Below, piece after piece: positions 24,176 through 31,511 of a stretch of DNA of 53,359 bases. Source of the stretch: a virus; IMG/VR virus record IMGVR_UViG_3300047319_001564, positions 1-53,359 of that record; one strand, given 5' to 3'. Within the stretch, counting starts at the first letter, position 1. Every line of letters begins with the position of its first letter. Below the pieces are notes generated by a model. That model made no database searches, was not told the origin of the DNA, and worked only from the letters and a program-made list of their open reading frames with translations. Made by a program: the position numbers and the translations under genes.

Positions 24176-24642
24176 TGGATTATCGCTATTGGGACTCGGT
24201 GACGTTTCTCGGATGGCTCGCCGAGGAGGCGGATAAAGCCGCTGAATGCCAACTGGTCCTCGAAGCCGCGGAAAGTGGGACAATCCAGATTGTCACGTCA
24301 GCGCTGACCATCGCGGAAGTCCTCTGGTTGAAAGGACACAAAAAAGTCCACGCCAGCCACGCGAAGAAGATCGAATCGTTTTTCAGACACAGTTGGATTA
24401 TCGTGCGCGAGGTCGATCGATTCGTCGCTGAGGACGCACGCGAACTGGTATGGAATAAGAACATCAAACCGAAGGATGCGATTCATCTAGCGACGGCACT
24501 CCGCCAAGATGTTCCGTTCGATCAGTTCGACACATTTGACGGGGACCTAATCAAGCTGTCCGGCACCCTGGGAACTCCACCGCTGACGATCGGTCGGCCA
24601 AACCTTCCTGCGAAATTGCCCTTCGAGCAAGACGAGGAATGA
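24175..24642 (+). CDS. PIN-domain ribonuclease (VapC-like)
   Basis: This 155-residue protein has the PIN pattern: an early Asp in YWDSVTFLGWL, a Glu in SALTIAEVLWL, then KPKDAIHLATAL and a final FDTFDGDLIKL, giving the acidic residues that bind metal. PIN domains cut RNA, and in toxin-antitoxin pairs arrest growth. It lies directly before the integrase gene (ATGA overlap), within the lysogeny operon, so it is probably expressed in the lysogen. Confidence 0.75.
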   Translation: MDYRYWDSVTFLGWLAEEADKAAECQLVLEAAESGTIQIVTSALTIAEVLWLKGHKKVHASHAKKIESFFRHSWIIVREVDRFVAEDARELVWNKNIKPKDAIHLATALRQDVPFDQFDTFDGDLIKLSGTLGTPPLTIGRPNLPAKLPFEQDEE

Positions 24643-25715
24643 GCCGCGGCCCACGGGAACGGATAGCGACTGGCGTCTATCGCGATCGCTATGGCATCTC
24701 CGTCAAGGTCAAAAACCGCGGCGAACCGCGCGAAGAACGCTTTCCGCGCGATACGCCGATCGAGGAGCTCGAGCGACACCAGGCCCGCATGGAATCGGAG
24801 CTGCTCGAGGACCAGGCCGAGCGCGCACAGACCGGCACAGCCGAGCCGACGCGCGGCACCTTCGCGGGCGATCTCCCACGCTACCTGAAACAGATCGCCG
24901 GGCGCTCGAGCTTCAAATCCGACCGGTCACATCTGCGCGCCTGGCTGCCACATGTCGGCACGACACGACGCAGCGAGATCAAGCCCTCGCACATCCGCGA
25001 GGCCTTCGCCGCCTGGCAATCGAAGGGACTCAGCGCGCGCACGATTCGTCATCGTCGTCGTGTGCTCCGCGAGCTCTATCAGACGCTCGACGGTGTCCAC
25101 GCGAGGCCACCACTGAAAGGCGTGAAGGCGCCGCGGCCGCCGGATCCGCATCCGATCGCCGTGCCGATCGCCATGATTCAGAAGGTCGCGAAGAGTCTGC
25201 GCTCAGGGCTTGTCGGGAAGAAACGCCACGGCCCGAAGAAAACGCTCGCGCTGATTCACTATAAAGAATCGCCGCAGACGTATGCGCGGTTCCTGGTGCG
25301 GGCGACCACGGGGCAGCGGCCTGCGCAAATCATGTGGGCGACGCCGGCGGATGTCGACTTGAAACGGCGCATCTGGTTTGTACGCGCGGCGAAGGGCGGG
25401 TATTCGGCGGCACTGCCACTCAATGGCGAGATGGTGCGTGCCTGGCGCGTCTTCATCAAGGCGAAGGCGTGGGGCTCGTTCGATGCGCGGAGCTTCGCGA
25501 AGACGCTGAGGCGCCACGGCTGGCCCGCCGGCATCAGACCGTATGCCCTTCGCTCGACGTTCGCGATCGATCACCTGTTGAAGGGTACGAGCCTCGGCGA
25601 TCTCCAGGGACTGCTTGGCCACCGGCAGATCGAGACCACACGCCGACACTACGCCTCCGTCCAGGTGGCGCTGCTCAAAAAGCAGGTCGGCAAACGGTTG
25701 CTGAAACTGGCCTAA
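24639..25715 (+). CDS. int: Tyrosine-family integrase
   Basis: This 358-residue protein has an N-terminal core-binding region (~65-145; SDRSHLRAWLPHVG, REAFAAWQSKGLSARTIRHR). Its C-terminal catalytic domain shows Arg in TTGQRPAQI, Lys in AAKGGYSAAL, YALRSTFAIDHL, LLGHRQIETTRRHYASV with the GH His and the nucleophile Tyr. Box II has Tyr where His is most common. It catalyses integration at the adjacent attP. Its proximity to the tRNA fragment at 25866 supports the role. Confidence 0.92.
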   Translation: MSRGPRERIATGVYRDRYGISVKVKNRGEPREERFPRDTPIEELERHQARMESELLEDQAERAQTGTAEPTRGTFAGDLPRYLKQIAGRSSFKSDRSHLRAWLPHVGTTRRSEIKPSHIREAFAAWQSKGLSARTIRHRRRVLRELYQTLDGVHARPPLKGVKAPRPPDPHPIAVPIAMIQKVAKSLRSGLVGKKRHGPKKTLALIHYKESPQTYARFLVRATTGQRPAQIMWATPADVDLKRRIWFVRAAKGGYSAALPLNGEMVRAWRVFIKAKAWGSFDARSFAKTLRRHGWPAGIRPYALRSTFAIDHLLKGTSLGDLQGLLGHRQIETTRRHYASVQVALLKKQVGKRLLKLA

Positions 25716-26074
25716 TCATTGGGGTGTGCCACCCGGTCTCTTCCACCCGGGTGATCGCAGATCGGTTGGAATACTTTGGAAAACGTTGGCTGGTAGAGCA
25801 GCTGGCAGTCGGAGATCGAGAATCGACGAAATGGCGAAAACGAGCGAAAAGACTGAGGGATTTATTGGTTGCGGGGGCGGGATTTGAACCCGCGACCTTT
25901 GGGTTATGAGCCCATTTCCTCATTCACGATAGATCGAATTTGCACCAGCATTTCGTCGTTTCTTGGCTGTGATCCACCCACTGACGTCCACCCAGCTCCA
26001 CGATGTTTCTGCGTCGGTCAAGATACGCGTTCAGTTATTGGCCGAAGATCGTTTCTATACTGAGAGGGGCCAGA
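25716..26074. other. Intergenic attP region
   Basis: About 360 bases separate the integrase from the next gene. They hold a CACCCGGGTG palindrome with a nearby CCACCCGG copy (25727-25755), the tRNA identity block (25866-25913), and two CCACCC copies near 25976-25998. The direct CCACCC copies could be integrase arm sites. No convincing gene is seen. Confidence 0.6.
25866..25913 (-). other. attP core: 3' half of tRNA-Met(CAT)
   Basis: Read on the minus strand, GGGCTCATAACCC (anticodon stem and loop with CAT) is followed by a variable loop, a T-arm (GCGGGTTCAAATCCCGC) and the end CCCCCGCAACCA. The 5' half of a tRNA is absent; the sequence beyond the anticodon stem does not fold into a D-arm. 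Phages that integrate into tRNA genes carry just such a 3' segment so that the host tRNA is restored. With phage genes on both sides, it marks attP of a non-integrated genome. Confidence 0.85.
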
Positions 26075-26824
26075 ATGATTACGACCCTGATCGTTGCCGT
26101 CAGCTTAGCCACAGCCACGACGGCTTTCGTGGAACCGGCCGATCCGCTCTCCGATGATCAGCCAGTGGCCATCTGTCTGCGGGACCATCTACCAAAGCTC
26201 ACCGTGCTGACGATTGCGGACCGCCAGGAGGCGGACATCGTCCTCACCATCCGGAAAGCCAAGCTGGCTGGCGACACGTCCCGAAACCTACTGAATTTTT
26301 TGGGCCTGGCCCATCTCGAGGCCTCGGCAAACGGCGTCAAGTTGTGGGATGGTTATCAAAATCTGACGGCCGATTCGAAGCTCGAGATGCTGCCGGCATC
26401 GACCGTGCCCTGCGCAGTGGCCGATGCCCTCATCGGACAACTGCGGAAGGCGATGCAGAAAGCTCGGGACCAGAAGCCGAAAAAATCCGTCTCACTGAAA
26501 TCGCCGGCACTCCTCTATGTCAGCGCTGTCTCCGCTGACTACATCACCACCTATCGGAATTTGAACATCCCGGGCGGCGGCACCGAGTATTTCCCGGTCG
26601 GCGACTGGTTAACGCATCATCCGAAGACGATGCTGGGCATGAGCGGGATCAGTGAGCTGGCCGCGTGGTCGATCGCGCATCATTTCTTGAGCGAGCATCG
26701 CCATTTCGAACGGATTGCGCTCTATGCTGGGGCCGGCGTACGATTCGCCTTCGCCGCCCATAATCATTTTCTCGGCCGTTCAACCTGTCACGTCGCCGTG
26801 CCCTTGAGCTGCCCTGGGATTTGA
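26075..26824 (+). CDS. Secreted accessory protein of unknown function
   Basis: The ATG at 26075 follows GAGAGGGG and gives a likely signal peptide (MITTLIVAVSLATATTAF). The 249-residue product has ICLRDHLPKLTVLTIADRQE and ADIVLTIRKAKLAG in its first half, and a more hydrophobic C-terminal half (KTMLGMSGISELAAWSIAHH, RFAFAAHNHF) that may sit in the membrane. It is next to attP on the plus strand, the usual position of lysogenic-conversion genes. Confidence 0.6.
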   Translation: MITTLIVAVSLATATTAFVEPADPLSDDQPVAICLRDHLPKLTVLTIADRQEADIVLTIRKAKLAGDTSRNLLNFLGLAHLEASANGVKLWDGYQNLTADSKLEMLPASTVPCAVADALIGQLRKAMQKARDQKPKKSVSLKSPALLYVSAVSADYITTYRNLNIPGGGTEYFPVGDWLTHHPKTMLGMSGISELAAWSIAHHFLSEHRHFERIALYAGAGVRFAFAAHNHFLGRSTCHVAVPLSCPGI

Positions 26825-26850
26825 CAGTCTACACGGTATACATGTAAGCT
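26821..26850 (+). promoter_or_regulatory. Promoter with operator-like inverted repeat
   Basis: TTGACA (26821-26826) and TAAGCT (26845-26850) are 18 bases apart. Between them lies TACACGG-TAT-ACATGTA (26830-26846), an imperfect inverted repeat matching the perfect one in front of the HigBA-like pair. The promoter's -35 overlaps the stop codon of the previous gene. Confidence 0.6.
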
Positions 26851-26899
26851 ATCTTTCGTTCGCTGGCAATCACGCCGCCCGAGAGGGACAGGAGCTCCG

Positions 26900-27268
26900 A
26901 TGCTGAAATATGAGATTCGTGACGTGCCCCCAGAGATTTGGAAGCCGTTCCGCGAGCGTGCGGAGCAAGAGGGATGGCACCTGCGCGCGCTACTGCTGCA
27001 GTTGATGACGGACTACAGCCAGGGCGCGATCGATCCCACCATCGCCCCGACCCCTCGACCTTATCGCGGGATCATGAATGTGCGGTGTCCGAATTGCGAC
27101 AACGCCAGCACGATCAACCTGCGCAAGGCGGATGTCGCTCTGGTGCTGAAGACCGGCGTTGTGCCGTGTCCGTATTGCGGTCACCCGATCGTTCTCGCAC
27201 ACCAGGACCTGGCCGACCTGTCGGCATGGGCCCGCACCGCCAATCCTGTCGGCGAAAGGGCCGAATAG
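26900..27268 (+). CDS. Small protein with C-terminal zinc ribbon
   Basis: This 122-residue protein starts with a helix-rich part (YEIRDVPPEIWKPFRERAEQ, RALLLQLMTDY) that resembles ribbon-helix-helix or antitoxin-type N-termini. It then has two CxxC pairs (VRCPNCDNASTIN and VPCPYCGHPIVL). It shares its promoter and leader type with the HigBA-like pair downstream. It may be a DNA-binding regulator. Confidence 0.6.
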   Translation: MLKYEIRDVPPEIWKPFRERAEQEGWHLRALLLQLMTDYSQGAIDPTIAPTPRPYRGIMNVRCPNCDNASTINLRKADVALVLKTGVVPCPYCGHPIVLAHQDLADLSAWARTANPVGERAE

Positions 27269-27276
27269 ATTACCGC

Positions 27277-27306
27277 TTGACAATCTACATGGATGCCATG
27301 TAAGAT
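27277..27306 (+). promoter_or_regulatory. Promoter of the HigBA-like pair with perfect inverted-repeat operator
   Basis: TTGACA (27277-27282) and TAAGAT (27301-27306) are 18 bases apart. The spacer holds the perfect inverted repeat TACATGG-ATG-CCATGTA (27286-27302), placed where a bound repressor would block RNA polymerase. HigA-type antitoxins usually repress their own promoter, so HigA is the likely ligand. Confidence 0.7.
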
Positions 27307-27381
27307 TCATCTTGTTCGCCGCTACTGCCGCCCGAGAGGGAACAGAGCACAAACCGCCCGAGAGGGAATAGGAGTTAGATG

Positions 27382-27690
27382 ATGCCGATCAAGACCTTTG
27401 CCGATGAAACGACCGCCGACATCTTCAACGCGATCGACAGCAAGGCCGCTCGCCGGATCGCCAAAGACGTCTGGCCGAGCGCACGCCGGAAGATGTCAAT
27501 ACTCGCCGCCGCCGCCTCGACGCTCGATCTCAGCCGCCAGCCCGGCAACCGGTTCGAATCGTTAAAGCATGATCGCCCTGGATTCTTCAGCATGCGGATC
27601 AACGATAATATCCGGCTCATTTTCAGATTCCAGAACGGTGAGGCGTACGATGTCTCCATCGAAAACTTCCACGGGCGAAAAACCACCTGA
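27382..27690 (+). CDS. higB: HigB-like toxin (RelE/ParE superfamily)
   Basis: This 102-residue protein has the HigB pattern: IKTFADETTADIF at the start, KDVWPSARRKMSILAAA, and then FESLKHDRPGFFSMRINDN followed by IRLIFRFQNGEAYDVSIEN. Such toxins cut mRNA on the ribosome. The toxin gene precedes the antitoxin, which is the usual order for HigBA. An ATG at 27379 is equally possible. Confidence 0.85.
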   Translation: MPIKTFADETTADIFNAIDSKAARRIAKDVWPSARRKMSILAAAASTLDLSRQPGNRFESLKHDRPGFFSMRINDNIRLIFRFQNGEAYDVSIENFHGRKTT

Positions 27691-28006
27691 GACGTGGCGA
27701 ACGGCGGACCTGGCGCGCATGCGCCAGCCGCCGACCCATCCCGGCGAGATCTTCTTTGAAGAGTTCCTGAAGCCGATGAAAGTCTCGCAGGCCACAGCCG
27801 CGCGCCAACTCCGGATGTCTCAGAACCGAATGAGCGAAATCATTCTCGGCAAGCGCAGCGTCACCGCTGAAACCGCCGTGCTGTTCAGCGCCTTCACCGG
27901 GACGAGTCCGCAGTTCTGGATGAACCTCCAGACAAATTTCGATCTCTGGCACGCGATGAGAGCGACGGACGTGTCGAAGATCGAACCGCTGAAAAAGTCG
28001 GCGTAA
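27650..28006 (+). CDS. higA: HigA-like antitoxin (XRE family)
   Basis: The product has the HigA signature: HPGEIFFEEFLKPMKVSQA, TAARQLRMSQNRMSEIILG, KRSVTAETAVLFSAFTGTS and QFWMNLQTNFDLW. The open frame allows starts at 27650 (overlapping higB by 41 bases) or at 27719 (MRQPPTHPGEIF). The protein binds the toxin and represses the shared promoter. Carriage by a temperate phage can stabilise the prophage or defend against other phages. Confidence 0.85.
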   Translation: MSPSKTSTGEKPPETWRTADLARMRQPPTHPGEIFFEEFLKPMKVSQATAARQLRMSQNRMSEIILGKRSVTAETAVLFSAFTGTSPQFWMNLQTNFDLWHAMRATDVSKIEPLKKSA

Positions 28007-28020
28007 CCCTTACCTGGACT

Positions 28021-28030
28021 GCCCCCCCCC
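28021..28030. repeat. Homopolymeric C run between convergent genes
   Basis: A run of nine C residues lies between the ends of higA and the convergent small gene at 28032. It is too short of a stem to be a terminator by itself and is prone to length errors. It marks the border between lysogeny and late regions. Confidence 0.6.
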
Positions 28031-28031
28031 G

Positions 28032-28217
28032 TCAGGTGAGACCGGCGTTCGCCGCCGATCGGCGTTCGTTGTCTTCCCATTGGGCAAGCACCAGTTGGTT
28101 TTCTTCCGGCGTCAGGTGTTTGTGCATCACGGCTTTGACATCGGCCACAATCGCCGCACCGATCTGTTCAGCGCCCGCGAGAATTGCTAGCCAAGCTTGA
28201 ATCTGATTCGGATCCAT
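28032..28217 (-). CDS. Small helical late protein
   Basis: These 61 residues follow AGGAGGAAT. The sequence (MDPNQIQAWLAILAGAEQIG, then LTPEENQLVLAQWEDNERR) is helical, and is the last gene of the late operon. Short proteins of this sort lie near lysis genes; the function is unknown. Confidence 0.6.
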   Translation of the reverse strand: MDPNQIQAWLAILAGAEQIGAAIVADVKAVMHKHLTPEENQLVLAQWEDNERRSAANAGLT

Positions 28218-28226
28218 AGATTCCTC

Positions 28227-28736
28227 CTAATTCCCGAGTAACTGAACGGCCTTCGCCTGCAGCTCCGTCAGCTTCGCCAGGACGGCGCTGATACTGCCGT
28301 TGGTGAACGTTTTCGACAACACGCCCGTTTCCTCGGCGACGACGGCGAGAAAGGTCTGCGCATCAGCGATCGAGGCCTTTCCAGCGATCCGGAGCTTCGT
28401 GAATTCGACGCCGGCGACGCTCACCTTGTGGAGCTCCGCATTCACGGCGCGGAACTGTTCATCGCTGAGGCAGGGCTGCGCATGCACTGTGCAGCGATGT
28501 TGTTCGCTGGCGACAATCGCTTCGTGCGTGACGTCGGCCGCGACCTTGTTGAAGGAATCGACCGTCGCGCAAGCGGTCATCGAGAGCACCGTCACGACGA
28601 GCGAGACGACGACGAGCAGCCTGGCCACGAAGAGTGCGGCGCCGAGCCATTCGGGACGAATCGTGAGCTTGTGTGGCAGCGCGGCGATCACGAAGCAGAT
28701 CACGGCGAGCAGGGTGAACAAATACGCAGTAGACAT
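28227..28736 (-). CDS. Membrane protein with internal lipobox-like motif
   Basis: This 169-residue protein has two hydrophobic segments near the N-terminus (YLFTLLAVICFVIAAL, then LFVARLLVVVSLVVTVLS). The second ends in SMTACATVDSF, a lipobox-like sequence. The rest is a helical, mostly polar domain (AQTFLAVVAEETGVLSKTF). Position in the lysis region suggests a spanin or holin-linked protein, but the layout is unusual and not conclusive. Confidence 0.55.
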   Translation of the reverse strand: MSTAYLFTLLAVICFVIAALPHKLTIRPEWLGAALFVARLLVVVSLVVTVLSMTACATVDSFNKVAADVTHEAIVASEQHRCTVHAQPCLSDEQFRAVNAELHKVSVAGVEFTKLRIAGKASIADAQTFLAVVAEETGVLSKTFTNGSISAVLAKLTELQAKAVQLLGN

Positions 28737-28745
28737 GAATCCTCC

Positions 28746-29138
28746 TTAAACGTCGAGCAGTGGATACCGGGCTTTGAGCTTGCCGACGATCACGGCAATG
28801 TCTTTCAGCAGACCGAACGTTGCGGCGATGAACGCATAGAACACCGCCTCTTCGAAGACAGCGCCGCCGAGGGCACTGTGTGTTGGCACGAGGTTCTTGA
28901 TCGCCTCGATGCTGGTGATCGCCCCGATGCCGGAGATCGAGAGCAGGACTGTCAGGAACGTGTCGAGGAATCGGACGGCCAAGGCAGTCGCGGTCGGGAT
29001 GAACGTCGCGATGAGATTTCGCTGCCCGGTCGGGGTAACGATGACCTGCTGCCTGGTGCCGCCATCGCCGGTCCCACCCACGACCGTAACGTGTACCGGC
29101 TCCATGCCTGGCGCGTTGGTCGATTCGTCTGGACTCAT
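28746..29138 (-). CDS. Membrane protein, holin candidate
   Basis: This 130-residue protein has a polar N-terminus and two or three hydrophobic helices (FLDTFLTVLLSISGIGAI and AVFEEAVFYAFIAATFGLL) with a short basic end. The shape fits a holin or a small membrane regulator. A second holin candidate is at 31508-31861, so the assignment of the true holin is open. Confidence 0.55.
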   Translation of the reverse strand: MSPDESTNAPGMEPVHVTVVGGTGDGGTRQQVIVTPTGQRNLIATFIPTATALAVRFLDTFLTVLLSISGIGAITSIEAIKNLVPTHSALGGAVFEEAVFYAFIAATFGLLKDIAVIVGKLKARYPLLDV

Positions 29139-29175
29139 CTCACTTCTCCATTCGTGATGAAGCCGTGCTTGGCGA

Positions 29176-29319
29176 TCATGGGAACCTCTTCGTCACGCAG
29201 CTCGTCGTCGGCGCGGTCAAGGCGAGAAACGACGGCCGCACGAGATACGTGGTGCAGGTCTCGATGGAACACCCGGCCAGATGGACCGCAAGCGCGATGA
29301 GCACGACGACGCGCGTCAT
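29176..29319 (-). CDS. 47-residue lipoprotein (Rz1-like candidate)
   Basis: The ATG at 29319 starts a short protein with a lipoprotein signal (MTRVVVLIALAVHLAGCSIE), in which the Cys would be lipid-modified after a HLAGC lipobox. The remaining 30 residues include a second Cys pair. Size and location resemble outer-membrane spanin subunits of Gram-negative phages, although an inner-membrane partner with an overlapping gene is not evident. It overlaps the stop of the next gene upstream. Confidence 0.55.
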   Translation of the reverse strand: MTRVVVLIALAVHLAGCSIETCTTYLVRPSFLALTAPTTSCVTKRFP

Positions 29320-29522
29320 CTCGGTTTCACCGTCGCGACCTGCCAGCAGATCGCGCGGTCCTCGGCGAACCAGCATGTCTCGTGCTTCGGCCAGCAGTGC
29401 AGTTGCTGGTGCAGCGCGTAGCAGCGCCGCATATCGAACGCGCTCAGATCGCGCTGCTGATGCGTCGCGCACCAGGTCGCCATGGCGACGAATGCGAGCT
29501 TGAGCGCGAGTCCGACCGTCAT
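29316..29522 (-). CDS. Small exported, Cys-rich protein
   Basis: The ATG at 29522 overlaps the preceding stop (ATGA). The 68-residue product starts with a hydrophobic helix (VGLALKLAFVAMATW) followed by a Cys/His/Trp-rich tail (MRRCYALHQQLHCWPKHETC and AICW). The tail could form disulfides or bind metal. It lies between two lipoprotein genes of the late region; function unknown. Confidence 0.5.
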   Translation of the reverse strand: MTVGLALKLAFVAMATWCATHQQRDLSAFDMRRCYALHQQLHCWPKHETCWFAEDRAICWQVATVKPR

Positions 29523-30895
29523 GGCCTGATCGGCGCGATGAATCCGCGGCCGTCGTTCATCCGCTTTTCGTAGACGCGCTCGCAGGGACATGGCGCCGGC
29601 CCTGGCTCGAGGTCGTCGCGATGGATGTAGAAGCCGTCCTGGAACTCGAGCGGCACACCGCGCGCCGCCTTGGCGAACTCGAGCGCGAGCGTCAGCTCGG
29701 TGCCAGTCCACAGCGTCGAGTCTTTGCCGTGGATGGAATGGAAGGCGCAGCCCGCATCCAGGAGCGCGCACCCGCGGCCGATGTCCTGCCAATGCGCCAG
29801 GCTGCCGTCGTTGTCCGGCGCCCGGGCCGTTTCGTTGATCACGCAGGGGATGCCGTTCGGGTCCGCGACATCAGACCAGCAGTTATGGACGACCTTGCGC
29901 GGCTGTGAACTGTGGTACGTGGCGTAGTCCCAGAGCGGAAACAGCGGTTGATCGTCCTGAACCGCTGACCCATGACTCGCGACGATTGGCGGCGGCGGCC
30001 GCTGAAGGCGGTCGATCGGGATCCCAACGTTCGCTGGATTGTTGTATTCGTTGACGAGCTCCAGCCGCACGTTCGTGAGGTCCCTCGCCGCGGCGACCAG
30101 CGCATCCCAGTGCGCGACCATCTGATCGGCCGTCGAGAAAAACGATGCGTATGGGCCGGTAAACCCGACGAACTCGATGCGGAGGTTGCGCCTGGCGGCG
30201 AGCTGCGAGAGCTTCGGAATCAGGACGCTGTAGAGCTCCGGATGCTGCTTCGGCCAGAGTCGGCCAATCAAGGGGACGTCATATGCCGTGAACACCCGGA
30301 GCGTGGTATAGCCGGCCTGGGAGCGCTGTACGAGCACGGCGTCCACGTCCTCGCCATTCGCGAGGCGACCGAGCAGGTTGAATTCTGAGGTTTCGATGTC
30401 GGTGTAGCGTTCGCCCGTCTCGAGGCGCCAGTAGATGCCGGCGCGCACCAGCCGCGACAGCGCCACAAACGACGGCTTCAAGATGACATCATCGAGGCTT
30501 TGCGTCGGCCCTTCGGTACTGAAGATTTGAAGCACGAAGTCAATCGTCTGGGCGTCGCGCTCCGGTGCGGTGGAAATGAAATGCGCACCCCACCCTTCGG
30601 GCGTCGACTGGTCCAGTGCGCAGACCGCGCGCTTCACGCCGTCCGGCAGTGTGGCCATCGAGCACTCGACGCGCTTGCCGTCGTCAGTGAGCAACTGCGC
30701 GCTTGGGTTCTGCGCGTTCCGGATCGTCGCCTGCACCGTCCGCGCATTAGGCGGCGGCTTTGGGGTGACGATCGGCGGCCGAGGCGGCGGCGCGCAGGCC
30801 GTGGCGGTGAGGACCGCGAGCAGAATCGCCGCCAGGGCAATCCACCGCCAAGCGTCGAAGTACTCCCGCAAATCCGAATGCGTCGCATCTCTCAT
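29519..30895 (-). CDS. Large lipoprotein with glycoside-hydrolase-like domain
   Basis: I choose the ATG at 30895 (MRDATHSDLREYFDAWRW); an earlier ATG exists at 30919. A signal segment (IALAAILLAVLTATAC) ends in a lipobox-like TATAC. After a Pro-rich linker come about 400 residues with LVRAGIYWRLETGERYTDI, LRVFTAYDVPLIGRLW, LRIEFVGFTGPYASFF and NVRLELVNEYNNPAN, and later IPCVINETARAP. The Asn-Glu pair in LVNEYN recalls the acid/base motif of TIM-barrel glycosidases. It may trim surface glycans, but the family is not certain. Confidence 0.55.
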   Translation of the reverse strand: MRDATHSDLREYFDAWRWIALAAILLAVLTATACAPPPRPPIVTPKPPPNARTVQATIRNAQNPSAQLLTDDGKRVECSMATLPDGVKRAVCALDQSTPEGWGAHFISTAPERDAQTIDFVLQIFSTEGPTQSLDDVILKPSFVALSRLVRAGIYWRLETGERYTDIETSEFNLLGRLANGEDVDAVLVQRSQAGYTTLRVFTAYDVPLIGRLWPKQHPELYSVLIPKLSQLAARRNLRIEFVGFTGPYASFFSTADQMVAHWDALVAAARDLTNVRLELVNEYNNPANVGIPIDRLQRPPPPIVASHGSAVQDDQPLFPLWDYATYHSSQPRKVVHNCWSDVADPNGIPCVINETARAPDNDGSLAHWQDIGRGCALLDAGCAFHSIHGKDSTLWTGTELTLALEFAKAARGVPLEFQDGFYIHRDDLEPGPAPCPCERVYEKRMNDGRGFIAPIRP

Positions 30896-30924
30896 TTGCT
30901 CAAATCCTTTTGGCCACAAACGAA

Positions 30925-30974
30925 AAGGCGCGTTGAGTGACTGTCACCGCGACAGACAGTCATCAACGCGCCTT
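30925..30974 (-). terminator. Strong hairpin between lysozyme and lipoprotein genes
   Basis: A 12-bp perfect stem (AAGGCGCGTTGA paired with TCAACGCGCCTT) closes a region that contains a second complementary stretch (GACTGTC with GACAG). On the minus strand, the stem is followed by TTTTCGTTTG. This is consistent with a terminator or attenuator placed between lysis genes and the distal lipoprotein genes. The remaining interval up to 31085 is GC-rich and shows no gene. Confidence 0.65.
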
Positions 30975-31085
30975 GTTCGTTGCAGCCTGATGTCACCGGC
31001 ATGTCCTCCGTTCCACGGGAGGCCGCGGCGCCCAGGCGGGCCGCGGTTCGGAGTGTGGCTCCTATGCCGGCGTCGGTTCAGTTCG

Positions 31086-31511
31086 TCAGTTCAATTCATC
31101 CTCGTCGGTCCGCAGCATGCGCGCGAGCCTGTTATACCGATTCATGTTTTGTTTGGCGGCCTGGGAGTTCAGGAGCTCCGCCGCGGCCGTCTCGTAATCA
31201 CCGACGGCGATCGCGTGAATCGTCTTCGGAAACCCACGGAACCCGGAGGCGCCCAGGTTGAATCGCAGGTCGACGATCACGCGCTGTCGGACTTCGCTGA
31301 GATTTGGGAACCAGGCGAAGGTCGTCAGATCATGGATGCACTCATCAATGTCGTGATCGAGCAGCGCGAAGGCCTCCGCACTCGAGATCCCTTTGCTCTG
31401 GAGATTGCGTCCCACGCCGATCGTCGGCACGCCGAGCGCGTCGTTGTAGATCTTGAGCCTCAGACCCTCGTGCTCGACGAGCTGATGAACGAGCTTTTGT
31501 CGGTCGGTCAT
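31086..31511 (-). CDS. Endolysin, T4-type lysozyme (GH24)
   Basis: This 141-residue protein has VEHEGLRLKIYNDALGVPTI and GVGRNLQSKGISSAEAFALL, giving the catalytic Glu-Asp-Thr triad (E15, D24, T30) of GH24 lysozymes. Downstream VIVDLRFNLGASGFRGF also matches. It cuts the MurNAc-GlcNAc bonds of peptidoglycan at the end of infection. There is no signal peptide, so it needs a holin to reach the wall. It follows the holin-like gene with an overlap. Confidence 0.9.
   Translation of the reverse strand: MTDRQKLVHQLVEHEGLRLKIYNDALGVPTIGVGRNLQSKGISSAEAFALLDHDIDECIHDLTTFAWFPNLSEVRQRVIVDLRFNLGASGFRGFPKTIHAIAVGDYETAAAELLNSQAAKQNMNRYNRLARMLRTDEDELN

Larger units (their letters stand above)
26872..27371 (+). 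repeat. Three copies of a CCGCCCGAGAGGGA leader element
   Basis: CCGCCCGAGAGGGA occurs before the zinc-ribbon gene (near 26875-26888) and twice before the HigB-like gene (near 27328-27341 and 27354-27367), in the untranslated leaders. Such repeated leader elements may bind a regulator or influence translation. The copies suggest that the two promoter-leader units arose by duplication. Confidence 0.7.

Noticed and set aside
25334-25913. Open plus-strand frame across the integrase end and tRNA fragment
   Set aside because: It overlaps the integrase in another frame and reads through the tRNA block; no family motif is seen.
25866-25945. Complete tRNA-Met gene
   Set aside because: Only the anticodon arm, T-arm and acceptor 3' end are present. 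The sequence beyond has no D-arm and no 5' acceptor strand.
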